Below, one piece after another: positions 33,002 through 43,795 of a DNA stretch of 64,000 nt. Below the pieces are notes generated by a model. The model was not told the DNA's origin. It did not search any database and worked only from the letters and a program-made list of their open reading frames with translations. Both the position numbers and the translations under genes were made by a program. The DNA comes from Lineolata rhizophorae (lineage: Eukaryota; Ascomycota; Dothideomycetes; Lineolatales; Lineolataceae). The stretch spans positions 40,054 to 104,053 of the forward strand of contig MU001696.1 in assembly GCA_010093515.1 (NCBI GenBank), written 5' to 3'. Every line of letters starts with the position of its first letter. Positions within the stretch are counted from its first letter, which is position 1.

Positions 33002-36000
33002 TCACGAGCCACGGAAGTGCTGTCTCGACCACTCATACAACGCCACTGCCGCAGCTGTTTGCACGTTCATACTCCTCGTGACGCCCACCTGCTTAATCTC
33101 CACGCACATATCGCACTCAGCGAGCAACTTAGCCGGGATGCCCTCCTTCTCGCTACCAATCACAAGCACCGTCCTAAATGGCAACTTAGCAGCTCTCTCT
33201 TCCTCGCCGCCGCCAAGAACATAACTCTGATCCGTCTGTTCCAGCCCGACAACGACATACCCATCTGCCTTCTTCTCGAGCAAAAAGTCTCTCACCGCGT
33301 CTTTCTGGAGCTCCTGGATGGGCAGGTGCCGCTCGGACGACACGGCAACAGAGGTGAAGTCTTTGCTGCGCAGCACGTCTAGCGAATTGACGTGGAGCGC
33401 GGCGGCGCCAAAGATCTCGGACACGCGGGATAGACCGCCGAGATTGTAGGCGGCATCGATGAGGCTACCGATGACGAGAACTGGCGTGGGACGCGCGGAG
33501 AACTTCGGTTCAAATTCGTGGCCGAAATCGGGTGAGAGCGCACTGAATGTGGACGGAAGGAGGCTCTTGGTTTGGAGAGGTACGCCAATGGAAGAATCGG
33601 CCGTTTTAGTCACGGCTGGTGCAGCGTCCTTGGAGGCTTGTTCGGGGAGTGACACCGTTTTGAAAGCTTCACCGAGCGGAATTCTCAGTGGAGGCATTCT
33701 CTGGTTCCACCTTCCAAGTACGACTGCGTCTCTTTCCCAGACCATCTGGAAATCCTGTCGCTTAGCAAGTGGAGCCTCTGGAGGGGCCAAGCCCATGTAT
33801 CCTCCTTCCACCAAGTTTGTCATTGAGTGATCCAACTCATGATTTTCGAAGTCAATCAATCGTTCAGGTGGCGGTTTCGAGTATTTGTCTAACTGTCGAA
33901 TATGGTTGTTGAGCGCGACAAGAGCGGGGTTGGATGTAATTTTCACCCATCCTTTCGATTCCGCATGATCCCATAGTCTCGGAAAGTACCACTGCGATTC
34001 GTGTCGAACAGCAATGCGTGGACTAGCAGACATCGCGACCAGAGCTGTAATCACACTGAGCAAGCTCTCTGGGGATGAGTCGGACAAGCAGGTGACGAGA
34101 GCGCTGATCCGGATGAGTGCTGCAATGGCACGTGGCTGGTGGTGATCACTAGTCGAAAGCCGCGAAAACAAGTCGTCGCGGAGTCTGGGGAAGTTTGCGT
34201 AGAATCGAATCACGATCCACTCTAGGAGATAGCGGTATCGTGGTAGAGGTTCAATATCAACGAGTTTGTGAAAGTGCATGAGATACGCAAGCCTCAGGCC
34301 TTGGTTAAGCTGCGCGCTTGGTATGACAACGTCAACTAGTATGAGCATCGTTTGTAGCTGAAGTGCGGTTTTCCATTTGGACCATGTTGGCACTGGTGTA
34401 TTTTGTTCCATCCAAGGTTTGAGGAGGGTTTCTAGGGTGCCCTGGGCTAGTTTGAATTCCTCAGGCCGCAATCGGTTCAACATGTCGAACATACAGGCAA
34501 ACCCGTAGCTCTTGTCGACGCCATAGTATGTTTGAAACGAGACTCTAGGCACCCGGGCAGTAAGAAGAGGCGCAACAGCTGCCTCGAGGTAGAAGTCATT
34601 TTTTGTCGTTGGTGGATGGTTTGCAAACTCGACAAAGAACTTCCCGAGTGGAAGAATAGAAGCCACTTCTGGATTGCTAAGGTACGCTGCTCTCATTGCG
34701 GCCGCCAAGGGGGGGAAGGCGTAGATCCTGGTTTGACAAATTTTCTGCATGGCGAGCAGAATGTCGGATAGGAGAGAGCGTAGGGAAATGGCGGATTTGG
34801 AAGAACGCATTGATTGGCTTAGGCAGACTGGATGGAGAAATATTGACGGGGTATCCATGAGAGCACGCTTTGGGTAATCTTGGATTTCCATTTCGTTCCA
34901 GACAGCATCAACAACAATGAAGAGATTGTGGACTTCGTCAAGGCCATCGGAATCCTGGGACTTGGATTTCAAATCGGATGGAGTAATTTCCGGTTGGTGT
35001 TCTGGCAACTCAGCTTTTGTTTCTCTCGAGTGCTCCCCTAGAGCATATTTCGACTTATGCAGTACCTCAAGGTTGTTGGCCGGCTCCAGACTTCCTTCCG
35101 AAGCGTCTAGGAAATCGCTGATAAATTTGTAGCAAGTGATGAGATTTGGTCCGCTTAGGCATTGATATTTCGTTTTCTCCAACTCTGCTACGAGGACAGT
35201 AAGACAAGGTCCCTTTTCCTCACTTAACAGAGACCTATCAGGAATCTCTACACCGTCCGCTTCGTGGTATATTTTTAGCCAACGGTCTCGCAATGCCCTG
35301 TAGCCGATTGTAGTTGACAAATCCTCTAAATGGTTCGTGGCTATCTCACAGAGTCGTGAACAATCCGCAGTAATAGCACGCCGCGCAACATCAGGATAGC
35401 CATCGCGCTCAGATATCTTTATGAGCGTCTCGACATGTTTTCTGTTGAGCCATGACGGCCTCTTTTCGAGGGCCTCGGCAATTCCATGCAGAACAAATGC
35501 GACACCATGGACAAATCCGTGCTCACAAAGGTATAATAGAAGCTCGGAGACGTAAAGTTGAATGAACCCGTCATCCGGTAGCGCTTGAATAAGTCCCCGT
35601 ATGCACGAACTCAGGAGTTCCCCATGTTCACATGACACAGTTGCGTCGGCATTAGAGTCTCTGGCACGAAATGAAGACGTGAAATGGGTGCCCTGCATGG
35701 CCCATGGTAGGAACGAGAGTAGAAGAAAGTCCAGATGGTGCTTGGACGGAGGAAACGTATCTGGCTGGCCTCGCATGTACCAATTCGCAACAAATTTGCG
35801 AATACCTTCTGTGCTGCTGGGCTCAAACGCAGCCTGAAGAAGTACAAGCACCCAGGAAGGATGTACATGGGAGTCCTTTGACATAGTCCAGTTCAGATAA
35901 GGTAGACATTCTTCCACCTGGTTGATGTAGCGACCAAGTGATATGGCTTCAAAAAGAAATCTGTATCGCGCAAACTGTGCTGCGATCAGCTCTTTCTCCT

Positions 36001-36868
36001 TGGGTCTGAACACAAACACTTCATTGAAAACTTCACAATGAAGTCGCTGAATTGATTCCGAGAGAATTTGAAGACAAGTTTTGCGACGGTTTGAGGAGCC
36101 GTGTAGAAGTCCAGTTTGGAGAAGGTGCCAGTAACTCTTGTCACAACGGAGCAGCTCTTGATTCGGTCCAAGTTCTATCAGGCCGGACGCAAATGGTTGT
36201 ACTTCTTGCACATCAAACCACTTCAGCCACACCGAAAAAGCAGCGGTTTTTTTGACCTCGGATGACTTGTCCCTGCTTTCTGTAATGACAGTCTTCAAAA
36301 TCTGCCACAATTCATTCCGGACAGAGGCTGAATTTCCGATATCGGAGCGTAGTCCGCGCAGACGCTCATACGAGCAGGACGATGTAAAGAGATGGAGAAG
36401 CGCATGAAGTGCGGCCTCTGATGCGGAGAAAACGTCGCTGTCAGAGGGTGTGTACTCGATCAATCTCGCCAGCGGGACAATGATGCTTAGAAATTGATCT
36501 CGTGGCACACTGGTATCGGTACCGTTCATACTACAGACCAAGCACAAGATCCGTAGAAACTTTATGTACTTGACTGACAACATAACGTCATCGGAATTCC
36601 TCTCCAAGTCGGAAGCCTTGACAGAATTCAGGTCCCGGAATTTTCGAATTGCGGTGTCAATATGACTTGACACTTCACCCAGAACGTGGGCGCAAGCATT
36701 AACATCCTTACTGCACAATTCTGCAGCTGATCGATGATGGGAAATATCCTTGCCGAAATTTTGAATAGCATTGGTAATAATCTGCGTGGGCTACAAATAT
36801 CTGGTGAGTACCATGAAATAATAATATATTGACGCGTCATTAGGACGCACATCAGGGTCCAAAACCAT
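33002..36868 (-). CDS. Trm3/TARBP1-like tRNA (Gm18) 2'-O-methyltransferase
   Basis: The main exon is 36790-33002. I propose a six-codon first exon at 36868-36851 and a 60-nt intron (donor GTGCGT, acceptor TTTGTAG), giving 1268 residues. The C-terminal 163 residues are a SpoU (SPOUT) methyltransferase domain with its three knot motifs: NLGGLSRVSEIFGA, then VLVIGSEKEGIPAKLL, then GVTRSMNVQTAAAVALYEW. The conserved Asn-Leu-Gly-Gly, Arg and Gly-x-Glu-Gly residues are present. The long N-terminal part is alpha-helical and without recognised motifs, as in yeast Trm3 (1436 residues), which methylates G18 in the tRNA D-loop in the cytoplasm. The 5' end is the weak point: an in-frame TAG at 36793-36791 separates the upstream ATG from the coding frame unless that intron is removed. 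Confidence 0.85.
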
Positions 36869-37494
36869 CGTTCTGTATGATCAAGAACAAGGCGAAACTA
36901 GGCCGAAAGACCGTGACTAATACAGCAGCCTAGAAAACATCCGAAGATGAGTAGTTAACATAAGATGTCGATTTTACTCGTTGGAAGGGAAACAGTAGGA
37001 ACCGCCACATAAGCGGATACCTGCCTGATGATCAAGCGTACCGCCACTGATGGACGGGAATCCGAACGCTTAACAGGTGTCGTCTGAGAAGTAGCCTAAG
37101 ATTAAAACAAAAGTGTAAGCAGACATCGATTGCGGTTGTAGCAACGTTGCGTTGGGATTTCCTGGGTTTGGGAAGAAGTGGGGTTTTGCTTTTCCAGTAC
37201 CTAGTTGCCCGGCACTTGGTGGTGATTACATAAGATCCGCATTCTGCAACACGCATCACGTGCAAGCCATTACCATGTAGAACACTGCCATGCATATTTT
37301 TCATACGTTTGTTTTTGTTTTCATGGCGATATACTAATCAGACTCTAAAGCTGATATATTAAGTAAAAAGGTTTTTCTAAAATAATTCAAAAAAAAAAAA
37401 GGACTTCAACCAGTAGCAAAAGCTAAAAGCGCTCGACTCCGGATGACAGAGAAGCAGTCCCACATATAAAGCCTTGCACTCCAACCCGTATGAT
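36869..37494. other. intergenic, AT-rich
   Basis: This holds the probable Trm3 promoter and the 3' UTR of the ABC transporter gene. An A-run occurs at about 37389-37401. No gene is seen. Confidence 0.6.
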
Positions 37495-40400
37495 TTAAGC
37501 CCGCTTGTGACCAATCGTTTTCAGCCCATTAATCGCAGCACTGATTCCCTTCCCAATCCCTCTTGCCGTCGCACCAAACCCAAAGCTCCACCCCTTTATC
37601 CTCACGGACCAGATAAAGAAATACACCAACATATAGTTAGTGACACAGAACATCAGGAAGACGCCAAAGTCCCGCCACTTGTCATCCGCACTGACGTTGA
37701 TGGTACGCAGGTAATCTGCGCCTCTGTCATACGGACAATACGCGCAGGCGTCAGGCGCCGTCGCATCCGGGTTGAGCAAGAACCCTTGGGAGCCCGGCGC
37801 AGAAAGGAACGAGCGCGCATACTCGGCGCATGTCTGGCCGTCCGGCGCAGTGAAGAGCGCCGATTCCTCGCGTGTGCACTGAACCGCTGTATTGGGAAGG
37901 ACGGCAGCCAGCACGCCGCCGATCCAGTACGTCGAGGGCGTCATGTAGTACAGCCAGTACTTCCAGATGACGGGAAGCTGGGCCCACGGCCGAATGACGC
38001 CGTTGAACAGCGAGAATGTGACGAAAAAGAACGGGAGGACGTTGGAAATGACGGTGAAGGAAGGCGCGAAAGCGGTGATCCACTGACCCCAGCTAGCCTG
38101 GAACAAGAAGAAGAGCATTGTCATGAGGAATGAATAGCCCGAGGCACCAGAATCCGAAGGAAGCCCGACCGGCCAATACCAGAGAACCCAGTAGAGGAAG
38201 GCGTTGACAATCGAGATCGGAATCTCGGTCACAACCTGGGCGGTCGTGAATGCGACCCAACCGTAAATGCGCGCAGGTAGCTCACGAGCTTGCCATAGGG
38301 CCATGTTTGTAAAGAATTTCGGAACAACCGAGTTCACGATAGTAGGCGGAAGTAGGATAATGAGGAAGACCGAGAACATGCGGTTTTGCATGTCGAGCAC
38401 CGTGTTCCCAAGCTGCCAGAACGTGAAGCCGTTGAAGATGCCGATGATAACGGAGACGAAAAGCTTGCCGTAGTAGTAAGAGGGGTCGCGCCAGTGTTGC
38501 TTGAACACACGTTGAGTGAGCAGCAGAGACTGCGTCCAAACGGATGCCGCATACTCATGAGGCGGCTCAGGGGGGGCTGGCGTATCCTTTCTTTCCTCTC
38601 TAATCCGGTCGATTTCAGACAAAACTTCAGCAGCCATGGACGACTCCCGCCATTCTTTGTTCCAGTTGATGCGGCGCCCGTCAGGGCGTTTCGCAGGGCG
38701 AGCAGCGGTTTCGAGGATGAATTCGGCAACGTTCTTGTTGGGAGGGCAGACTACGCCACGGGCAGCGAAATAATCAATCACTGTCTGGCCGTCCTCACCA
38801 ACAGGCCCAAAGTAGAATGCGTTTCCACCAGGGTTGAGAGCAAAGATCGTGTCGAACTGAGAGATGAGGATAGAGCTTGGCTGATGGATGGTGCACAGAA
38901 TGGCCTGTCCGGCATGAGACAACTTCCTCAGGAACCTGATGATTGAGTACGCCGAGTTGGAGTCAAGACCGCTGGTAGGTTCATCTAGGAAAAGCAGTAG
39001 CGAAGGCTTCGCAGCTAGTTCGACGCCGATCGTGAGTCGCTTTCTTTGCTCCACGCCCAAGCTCGAAATTATAGCATCTTGGAGTTCGTCGAGCTCGAGA
39101 AGATCGACGATTTTGTGGACGTAGTCCAGCTTCTCCTGCTTCGGGATATTCCTATCTTGCCGGAGCAGGGCAGAAAACTCCAACGCCTCTCGGACGGTGG
39201 CTGTCATATCATGCAAGTCGCCTTGTTCGCAGAACCCCGTCCTGCGCTGGAAGTCTTTGCCGAGCGATTTGCCATTGACCAAAATCTCGCCTGAGACGAT
39301 GCCAACATTCTGGCGCTGAGCTAGAGCATTGAGAAGAGTCGTCTTGCCTGCACCAGAGGCGCCGACAAGGGCAGTCATTACACCGGGCTTGACAAAACCG
39401 CTAACCTTGTTTAGGAGTTTCTTATGCCCACCACGATAGGGGACCGTGTATTCTACGTCCTTCCAAGTGAAGATGCTGTCGCTCTTTAGAATGCCTTCCA
39501 TATTGAGATCATCGCTGCCTCGGTTTTGCCCTGGTACAGTAGAGCGCTCTTCGGAAGAGCCGTTCTCTTCGTCCGCCGGTCGCTTCGAAACCGCATTCGC
39601 TTGCTTAGCCGCACGGGACGACTTCTTGAAAACCAGTGCGCTACCACCAGATTGAGCAAAGGAGAAGACCTCCGTCGCTATGACAGTGACTCCAATATAC
39701 AATACTGTCCAAGCGATGAGGACGCCGAAATTCCTCCACAGATTGGACCGCGAGTAATCAAATTGGGCCCTCAGATACTCCGATCCATCCACACTGTGCG
39801 CGTTAACTCCAGCACCAGCGATGGCGCATCCTTGGTTCGCCGGGTCTACTCCAGGTAATCCAGACGGAGGTACAAGCATGCTTGGAGCACAGTCCATAAC
39901 ACGACCACTAAACTCATTGGTGACCACCGCTTCAAACGCGTACGAGACTGGGTTGACGTAGTACAGCCACCCGAACCAAATGTAGTCACTGACAAGTTGC
40001 GGCTTCGGGATGACGTAGCCCAGGAAGATGATAAGGATGTTTAGACCGATGCCAGAAAATCGAACAGCGTCATCAATGGTCGGAGACAGAGCTGCGAACA
40101 TGCGATATAGCGCAGTGATGCAGAATGTCGTTACGTAGACGAACAAGTAGAAGATCCAGAACTTGGAGGCTTCCATAGCAAACCCTGACATGAAGTACAG
40201 GATAATGCAGAAGACCGTGCACATGACGAAGATCATGGGGAAGTCAGTGAGGACTCGGGCCAGTGCGACTGCCGAAGGCCGATAGAATGCATATTCCTTG
40301 TGACGTGATACTACTGAGCGTCCACTGACAGCCCTCATAAGCTCGCTGAGCTGGAGCCAGCCAAGAAACAGTATCGAAAAGATAGCTGTGCCACTACGAG

Positions 40401-42327
40401 AGAAGGCACCCTCGGTGTCCTCCGGCTGGCCGAAGAACAGGCTTCCGACGATCAGCGCTGTGCCGAGGATGATGAAAAACTTGGTCAAAAGCATGGTTTG
40501 ATCGCCCCAGATGAGCCAGAATTCGCGCCTCGTGCAGGCCAAGACTTGCATTGGAAAGCTGACAGTGTAGCTTGACTTCTTCGAAACGGTCCTGTTGCTC
40601 TTTTGCTCCCGAGTTGTAGATTCGAACTCCTTGGCATCTGCGAAGTTGCTCTGAATGACCTCTTTCTCGTAGGTCTCGAGGTCTGTGAGCACTTGCTGAT
40701 AGTAACGCGAATCCTTGAAGGCTTGCTCAAGCTCCTCAGGAGTGCGAGGCACCTTATCCTCAAAGCCTGGCCTGATCTGCCTCTCGATTGGGTCGGTCAC
40801 AGCCGTGAGGAAATCCGCGGTCGTTTCACGCTCGGGGCAGTGGAATCCTAGATCGACGAAGTATTGTTTCGCTTCCTTTGCGGGTCCGTTGTAGATGCAG
40901 CGACCAGTGTCGATGAGAAGGACCCTGTCCATGAGCTCGAAGATAGATTCGCCAGCCTGGTACAAGGTGACAAACGTGGTCCGATTGCTGATATCAGTCA
41001 TGATCCTCAAGGACCTCGCGTAGTCGAGCGCCGTAGATGAGTCTAGACCTCGAGTAGAATTGTCCCAACAGACAATGGCCGACTTGCCGGCAAGTGTCTC
41101 CGCAATTGAAACTCGCTTTCTTTCGCCACCACTAACTCCGCGGACGTACTCGTTGCCAACGAGCGTATGTTTTGTGTGGGAAATGCCGAACATTCTCAAT
41201 AAGGCATTGAGAATAATGGGAATTTCCTCGGTGTCGCGTCTCCTGGTCTTGTTCCTCAGGGCGAATTTCAAGGTCTGCCACACTGTCAAGGAGGGGAAGT
41301 GGATATCGTCTTCGGGATTGTAGATGACTTCGCCACGGAATCGTTTCTTTTGCGTCTCAGCTGGGATACCTCCATAGCAAACTTCTCCAGAAACCTCAGC
41401 ATACGATTCTCTGTAATTTGCGATAGACTTAAGGAAGGTCGAAGCTCCGGATCCAGGTCTACCGAGGACAAGCATCATCTGACCATCTCTAAGAGCGCCG
41501 GTGAATCCATGGATCAATGTCCTAGTTGGCTCCTTTCGTCCAAACTTAAGCGCCGGAATAAATCTTGTAATGAGGTGGTACAGGTCAGGTCCGAACGTGC
41601 CAAGGACAGCTTCTGGTAACGTTCTGACGAAGGAAGTGGTCGAACCAGCACCCTTAACTGTCAAGTCCTTCCACATTACCCCGACCCTCTTTGCCGACCT
41701 GCCATCTTTGCGCTTCTCGAAATGGCCCTCTTGCATGAACTGGTCAAGCTCGAACTCATCGTCCTCCTCATCCTGCGCTTCCTTCTCCACGTCAACATCA
41801 TCATACGCTTCCGACGATTCACCTTCCTCCAACTTCTCAATATCCTCGCAACTTCGCTCATGTGTCAGATGATGATGATGATGATGATCTCCGTCTGTTG
41901 TGCCATGAATTTGATTGGCCTCCGCCCTCGTCGGAGCGGATCTCGACCTTTTCCTCGTGTTCGGCCTGCTCGTCGTGCGAAACAAGCCGAGGTCAACTCC
42001 AGCAGATGCAGCACCACTGCCTCGCCTCGCCTCCACACGCGACCGTTCCTTCGACAACGTGGTCAAGTCATGCCGCAGGACCTCGAAGTCCTCCATCGCC
42101 CCACGAGTGCTAGGAATGCCAGCATCGCGCTCACCCCAAGTACCTTCGCGGGCCAAACCAGGGCGATTATCGCTGCACTCACTGGTCCTAGATTCCGGGG
42201 CTTCACCATTGGCGGTCGAATTTGGCTGGTCGGCGCCGGCAGGCTCGTTATTGTGCAACGGATTGCGAGGAACGCCGGTGTCGTCCGTCGCGGACATTTC
42301 GTCGCGAGGAAGCGCGGCGGGCCACAT
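37495..42327 (-). CDS. PDR-type ABC transporter (ABCG full-size)
   Basis: A single uninterrupted frame of 1610 residues with the (NBD-TMD)x2 order of fungal pleiotropic drug resistance pumps. NBD1: degenerate Walker A GRPGSGAST (289-297, no Lys), ABC signature VSGGERKRVS (398-407), altered Walker B CWDNSTRGLD. The first membrane block runs about 600-910, ending in a large external loop (SGRVMDCAPSMLVPPSGLPG). NBD2: canonical Walker A VGASGAGKTT (about 987-996), degenerate signature LGVEQRKR (about 1088), canonical LLLFLDEPTSGLD. This gives one competent and one degenerate ATP site, as usual in PDR pumps. The second membrane block follows from about 1240. The N-terminal 200 residues are acidic and basic by turns, with His148-153. 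It probably exports hydrophobic compounds at the plasma membrane; substrate unknown. An in-frame Met at residue 11 is an alternative start. Confidence 0.95.
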   Translation of the reverse strand: MWPAALPRDEMSATDDTGVPRNPLHNNEPAGADQPNSTANGEAPESRTSECSDNRPGLAREGTWGERDAGIPSTRGAMEDFEVLRHDLTTLSKERSRVEARRGSGAASAGVDLGLFRTTSRPNTRKRSRSAPTRAEANQIHGTTDGDHHHHHHLTHERSCEDIEKLEEGESSEAYDDVDVEKEAQDEEDDEFELDQFMQEGHFEKRKDGRSAKRVGVMWKDLTVKGAGSTTSFVRTLPEAVLGTFGPDLYHLITRFIPALKFGRKEPTRTLIHGFTGALRDGQMMLVLGRPGSGASTFLKSIANYRESYAEVSGEVCYGGIPAETQKKRFRGEVIYNPEDDIHFPSLTVWQTLKFALRNKTRRRDTEEIPIILNALLRMFGISHTKHTLVGNEYVRGVSGGERKRVSIAETLAGKSAIVCWDNSTRGLDSSTALDYARSLRIMTDISNRTTFVTLYQAGESIFELMDRVLLIDTGRCIYNGPAKEAKQYFVDLGFHCPERETTADFLTAVTDPIERQIRPGFEDKVPRTPEELEQAFKDSRYYQQVLTDLETYEKEVIQSNFADAKEFESTTREQKSNRTVSKKSSYTVSFPMQVLACTRREFWLIWGDQTMLLTKFFIILGTALIVGSLFFGQPEDTEGAFSRSGTAIFSILFLGWLQLSELMRAVSGRSVVSRHKEYAFYRPSAVALARVLTDFPMIFVMCTVFCIILYFMSGFAMEASKFWIFYLFVYVTTFCITALYRMFAALSPTIDDAVRFSGIGLNILIIFLGYVIPKPQLVSDYIWFGWLYYVNPVSYAFEAVVTNEFSGRVMDCAPSMLVPPSGLPGVDPANQGCAIAGAGVNAHSVDGSEYLRAQFDYSRSNLWRNFGVLIAWTVLYIGVTVIATEVFSFAQSGGSALVFKKSSRAAKQANAVSKRPADEENGSSEERSTVPGQNRGSDDLNMEGILKSDSIFTWKDVEYTVPYRGGHKKLLNKVSGFVKPGVMTALVGASGAGKTTLLNALAQRQNVGIVSGEILVNGKSLGKDFQRRTGFCEQGDLHDMTATVREALEFSALLRQDRNIPKQEKLDYVHKIVDLLELDELQDAIISSLGVEQRKRLTIGVELAAKPSLLLFLDEPTSGLDSNSAYSIIRFLRKLSHAGQAILCTIHQPSSILISQFDTIFALNPGGNAFYFGPVGEDGQTVIDYFAARGVVCPPNKNVAEFILETAARPAKRPDGRRINWNKEWRESSMAAEVLSEIDRIREERKDTPAPPEPPHEYAASVWTQSLLLTQRVFKQHWRDPSYYYGKLFVSVIIGIFNGFTFWQLGNTVLDMQNRMFSVFLIILLPPTIVNSVVPKFFTNMALWQARELPARIYGWVAFTTAQVVTEIPISIVNAFLYWVLWYWPVGLPSDSGASGYSFLMTMLFFLFQASWGQWITAFAPSFTVISNVLPFFFVTFSLFNGVIRPWAQLPVIWKYWLYYMTPSTYWIGGVLAAVLPNTAVQCTREESALFTAPDGQTCAEYARSFLSAPGSQGFLLNPDATAPDACAYCPYDRGADYLRTINVSADDKWRDFGVFLMFCVTNYMLVYFFIWSVRIKGWSFGFGATARGIGKGISAAINGLKTIGHKRA

Positions 42328-43795
42328 GGCTGCAGCTCAAAAGACAATGATAAATAAACCAAACAAAGCGTGCGCAGAGAAAGCGTTTTGAAAGGACGGA
42401 GGAAATTGAATTCAAGGGACTGCAATTATATACGGGATTGAGAAAGAGGGACTGCGGCGCGAAAACAGATCTACGACTGCGGTCGCGGAGACAAGGTTTT
42501 GATGTCCGAAGCAGCCTTTCAGGCATGGACTTATGGACTTAACTCAGCCCAAACTCCTTCCCGACGCGCCTAGATAACCAGTTACTAACCCTGGACCAAT
42601 TCCCGTCCGAATTATAAGGCTCTTATAAAAGCAGAGAGAAAAGGCGCAAGAACCCACTCCCTTCGCGTCACGCATGCGGTTCTTATCTGGCGACCCACCT
42701 ATCAGCGAAGGGGCAGGGGCGGTCAAGGCCTTTGTAAAACGAACCATCAGGCCTTCTCCCGACACGCGACGGAAGGTGGGCCCTCCCCTGTCCTTGACTA
42801 CTACGCAAGGCACTGGACCTTGGCCCTACTCCATGGCTATGGGGAACTCGCACGTTAGGAACCGGTGTGCAGCCTGTATGCAAACATCGCCATCAGGCTT
42901 AGCAGCTTGTGCATCACTATGAGTCACCTGTGACCCATGCAGCGGGCAGATCTGTAGCGAGCAATTTCGCAGAGATTTTAGCGTGTGCCACAGGTGCGCC
43001 GGGAGGCCTGGTAAAGAACCGCCTCGAGGAAGTTTCCGAATGCAGGCCCATGTGCAAAACTTGCTACATAATTCCCTAACAGGTCCAATCTTTCATTCTG
43101 CGCCACTGTGCAAGGCACCCTGAGACAAGACAAGGGAAAAGGGCCTGGCGCCGGGTGACTTAGCTGCTTCTTCGGTGGCTTTTCGGCCGTTGCTCCGCTG
43201 AGATGTCCCCAACCTGGCGCCAAGACTAGTTTAAGTCCGCCAGCCATGCCCGGTTATCTATGACTTCACCCATTTAAAACTGACGGTAATTTCTGAGTCG
43301 CTGGGACCGGAGAATGATGTAGGCCACCAAGTCCCTAATTTTCGATAGAGCAGCGCTTTTGGACGTTCACCCAGACGTAAGAGACACTAAAGTTGTTGAG
43401 AATGGTGTCATGATGGAGTCGTGCCGATGCGTCGCTAGCGTGTGTGCGAATACCCGGTGACCGGGCCTTCCCGCAGGCGGGAATTAGTAATAAGGATAGG
43501 CAGCCTGCAGCTGACGATGCCATTGGCTCGCAAGCGAACAGCTTCCGCAGCAACATCTCGTAGGGCTGCCGCTATCCGACCGCATTTCAAAGCAGCTCAC
43601 TGCGCCATCGCAACAACTGTTCGAACCAAACTGTGCCATTTTCCCCATTGCCCCTTTCGCCGACTGCCTATTGGATGGCTTGAAAGCGCAGGCACCGCCG
43701 GGCACTTTTGCGTCCCCAATCTAGCTGTCCTATCCGGCGGCTTGGCACAAGGAATTTCTTCTTCCGGAGTTTGGAGATAGGCCGCCCTAACCGCG
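42328..43795. promoter_or_regulatory. divergent promoter region, ABC transporter / Vps16
   Basis: The left part is the promoter of the ABC transporter, with AT-rich segments near 42340-42440; the right part is that of the Vps16 gene. Open frames on either strand are short and lack domains. No clear gene is seen. Confidence 0.5.
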
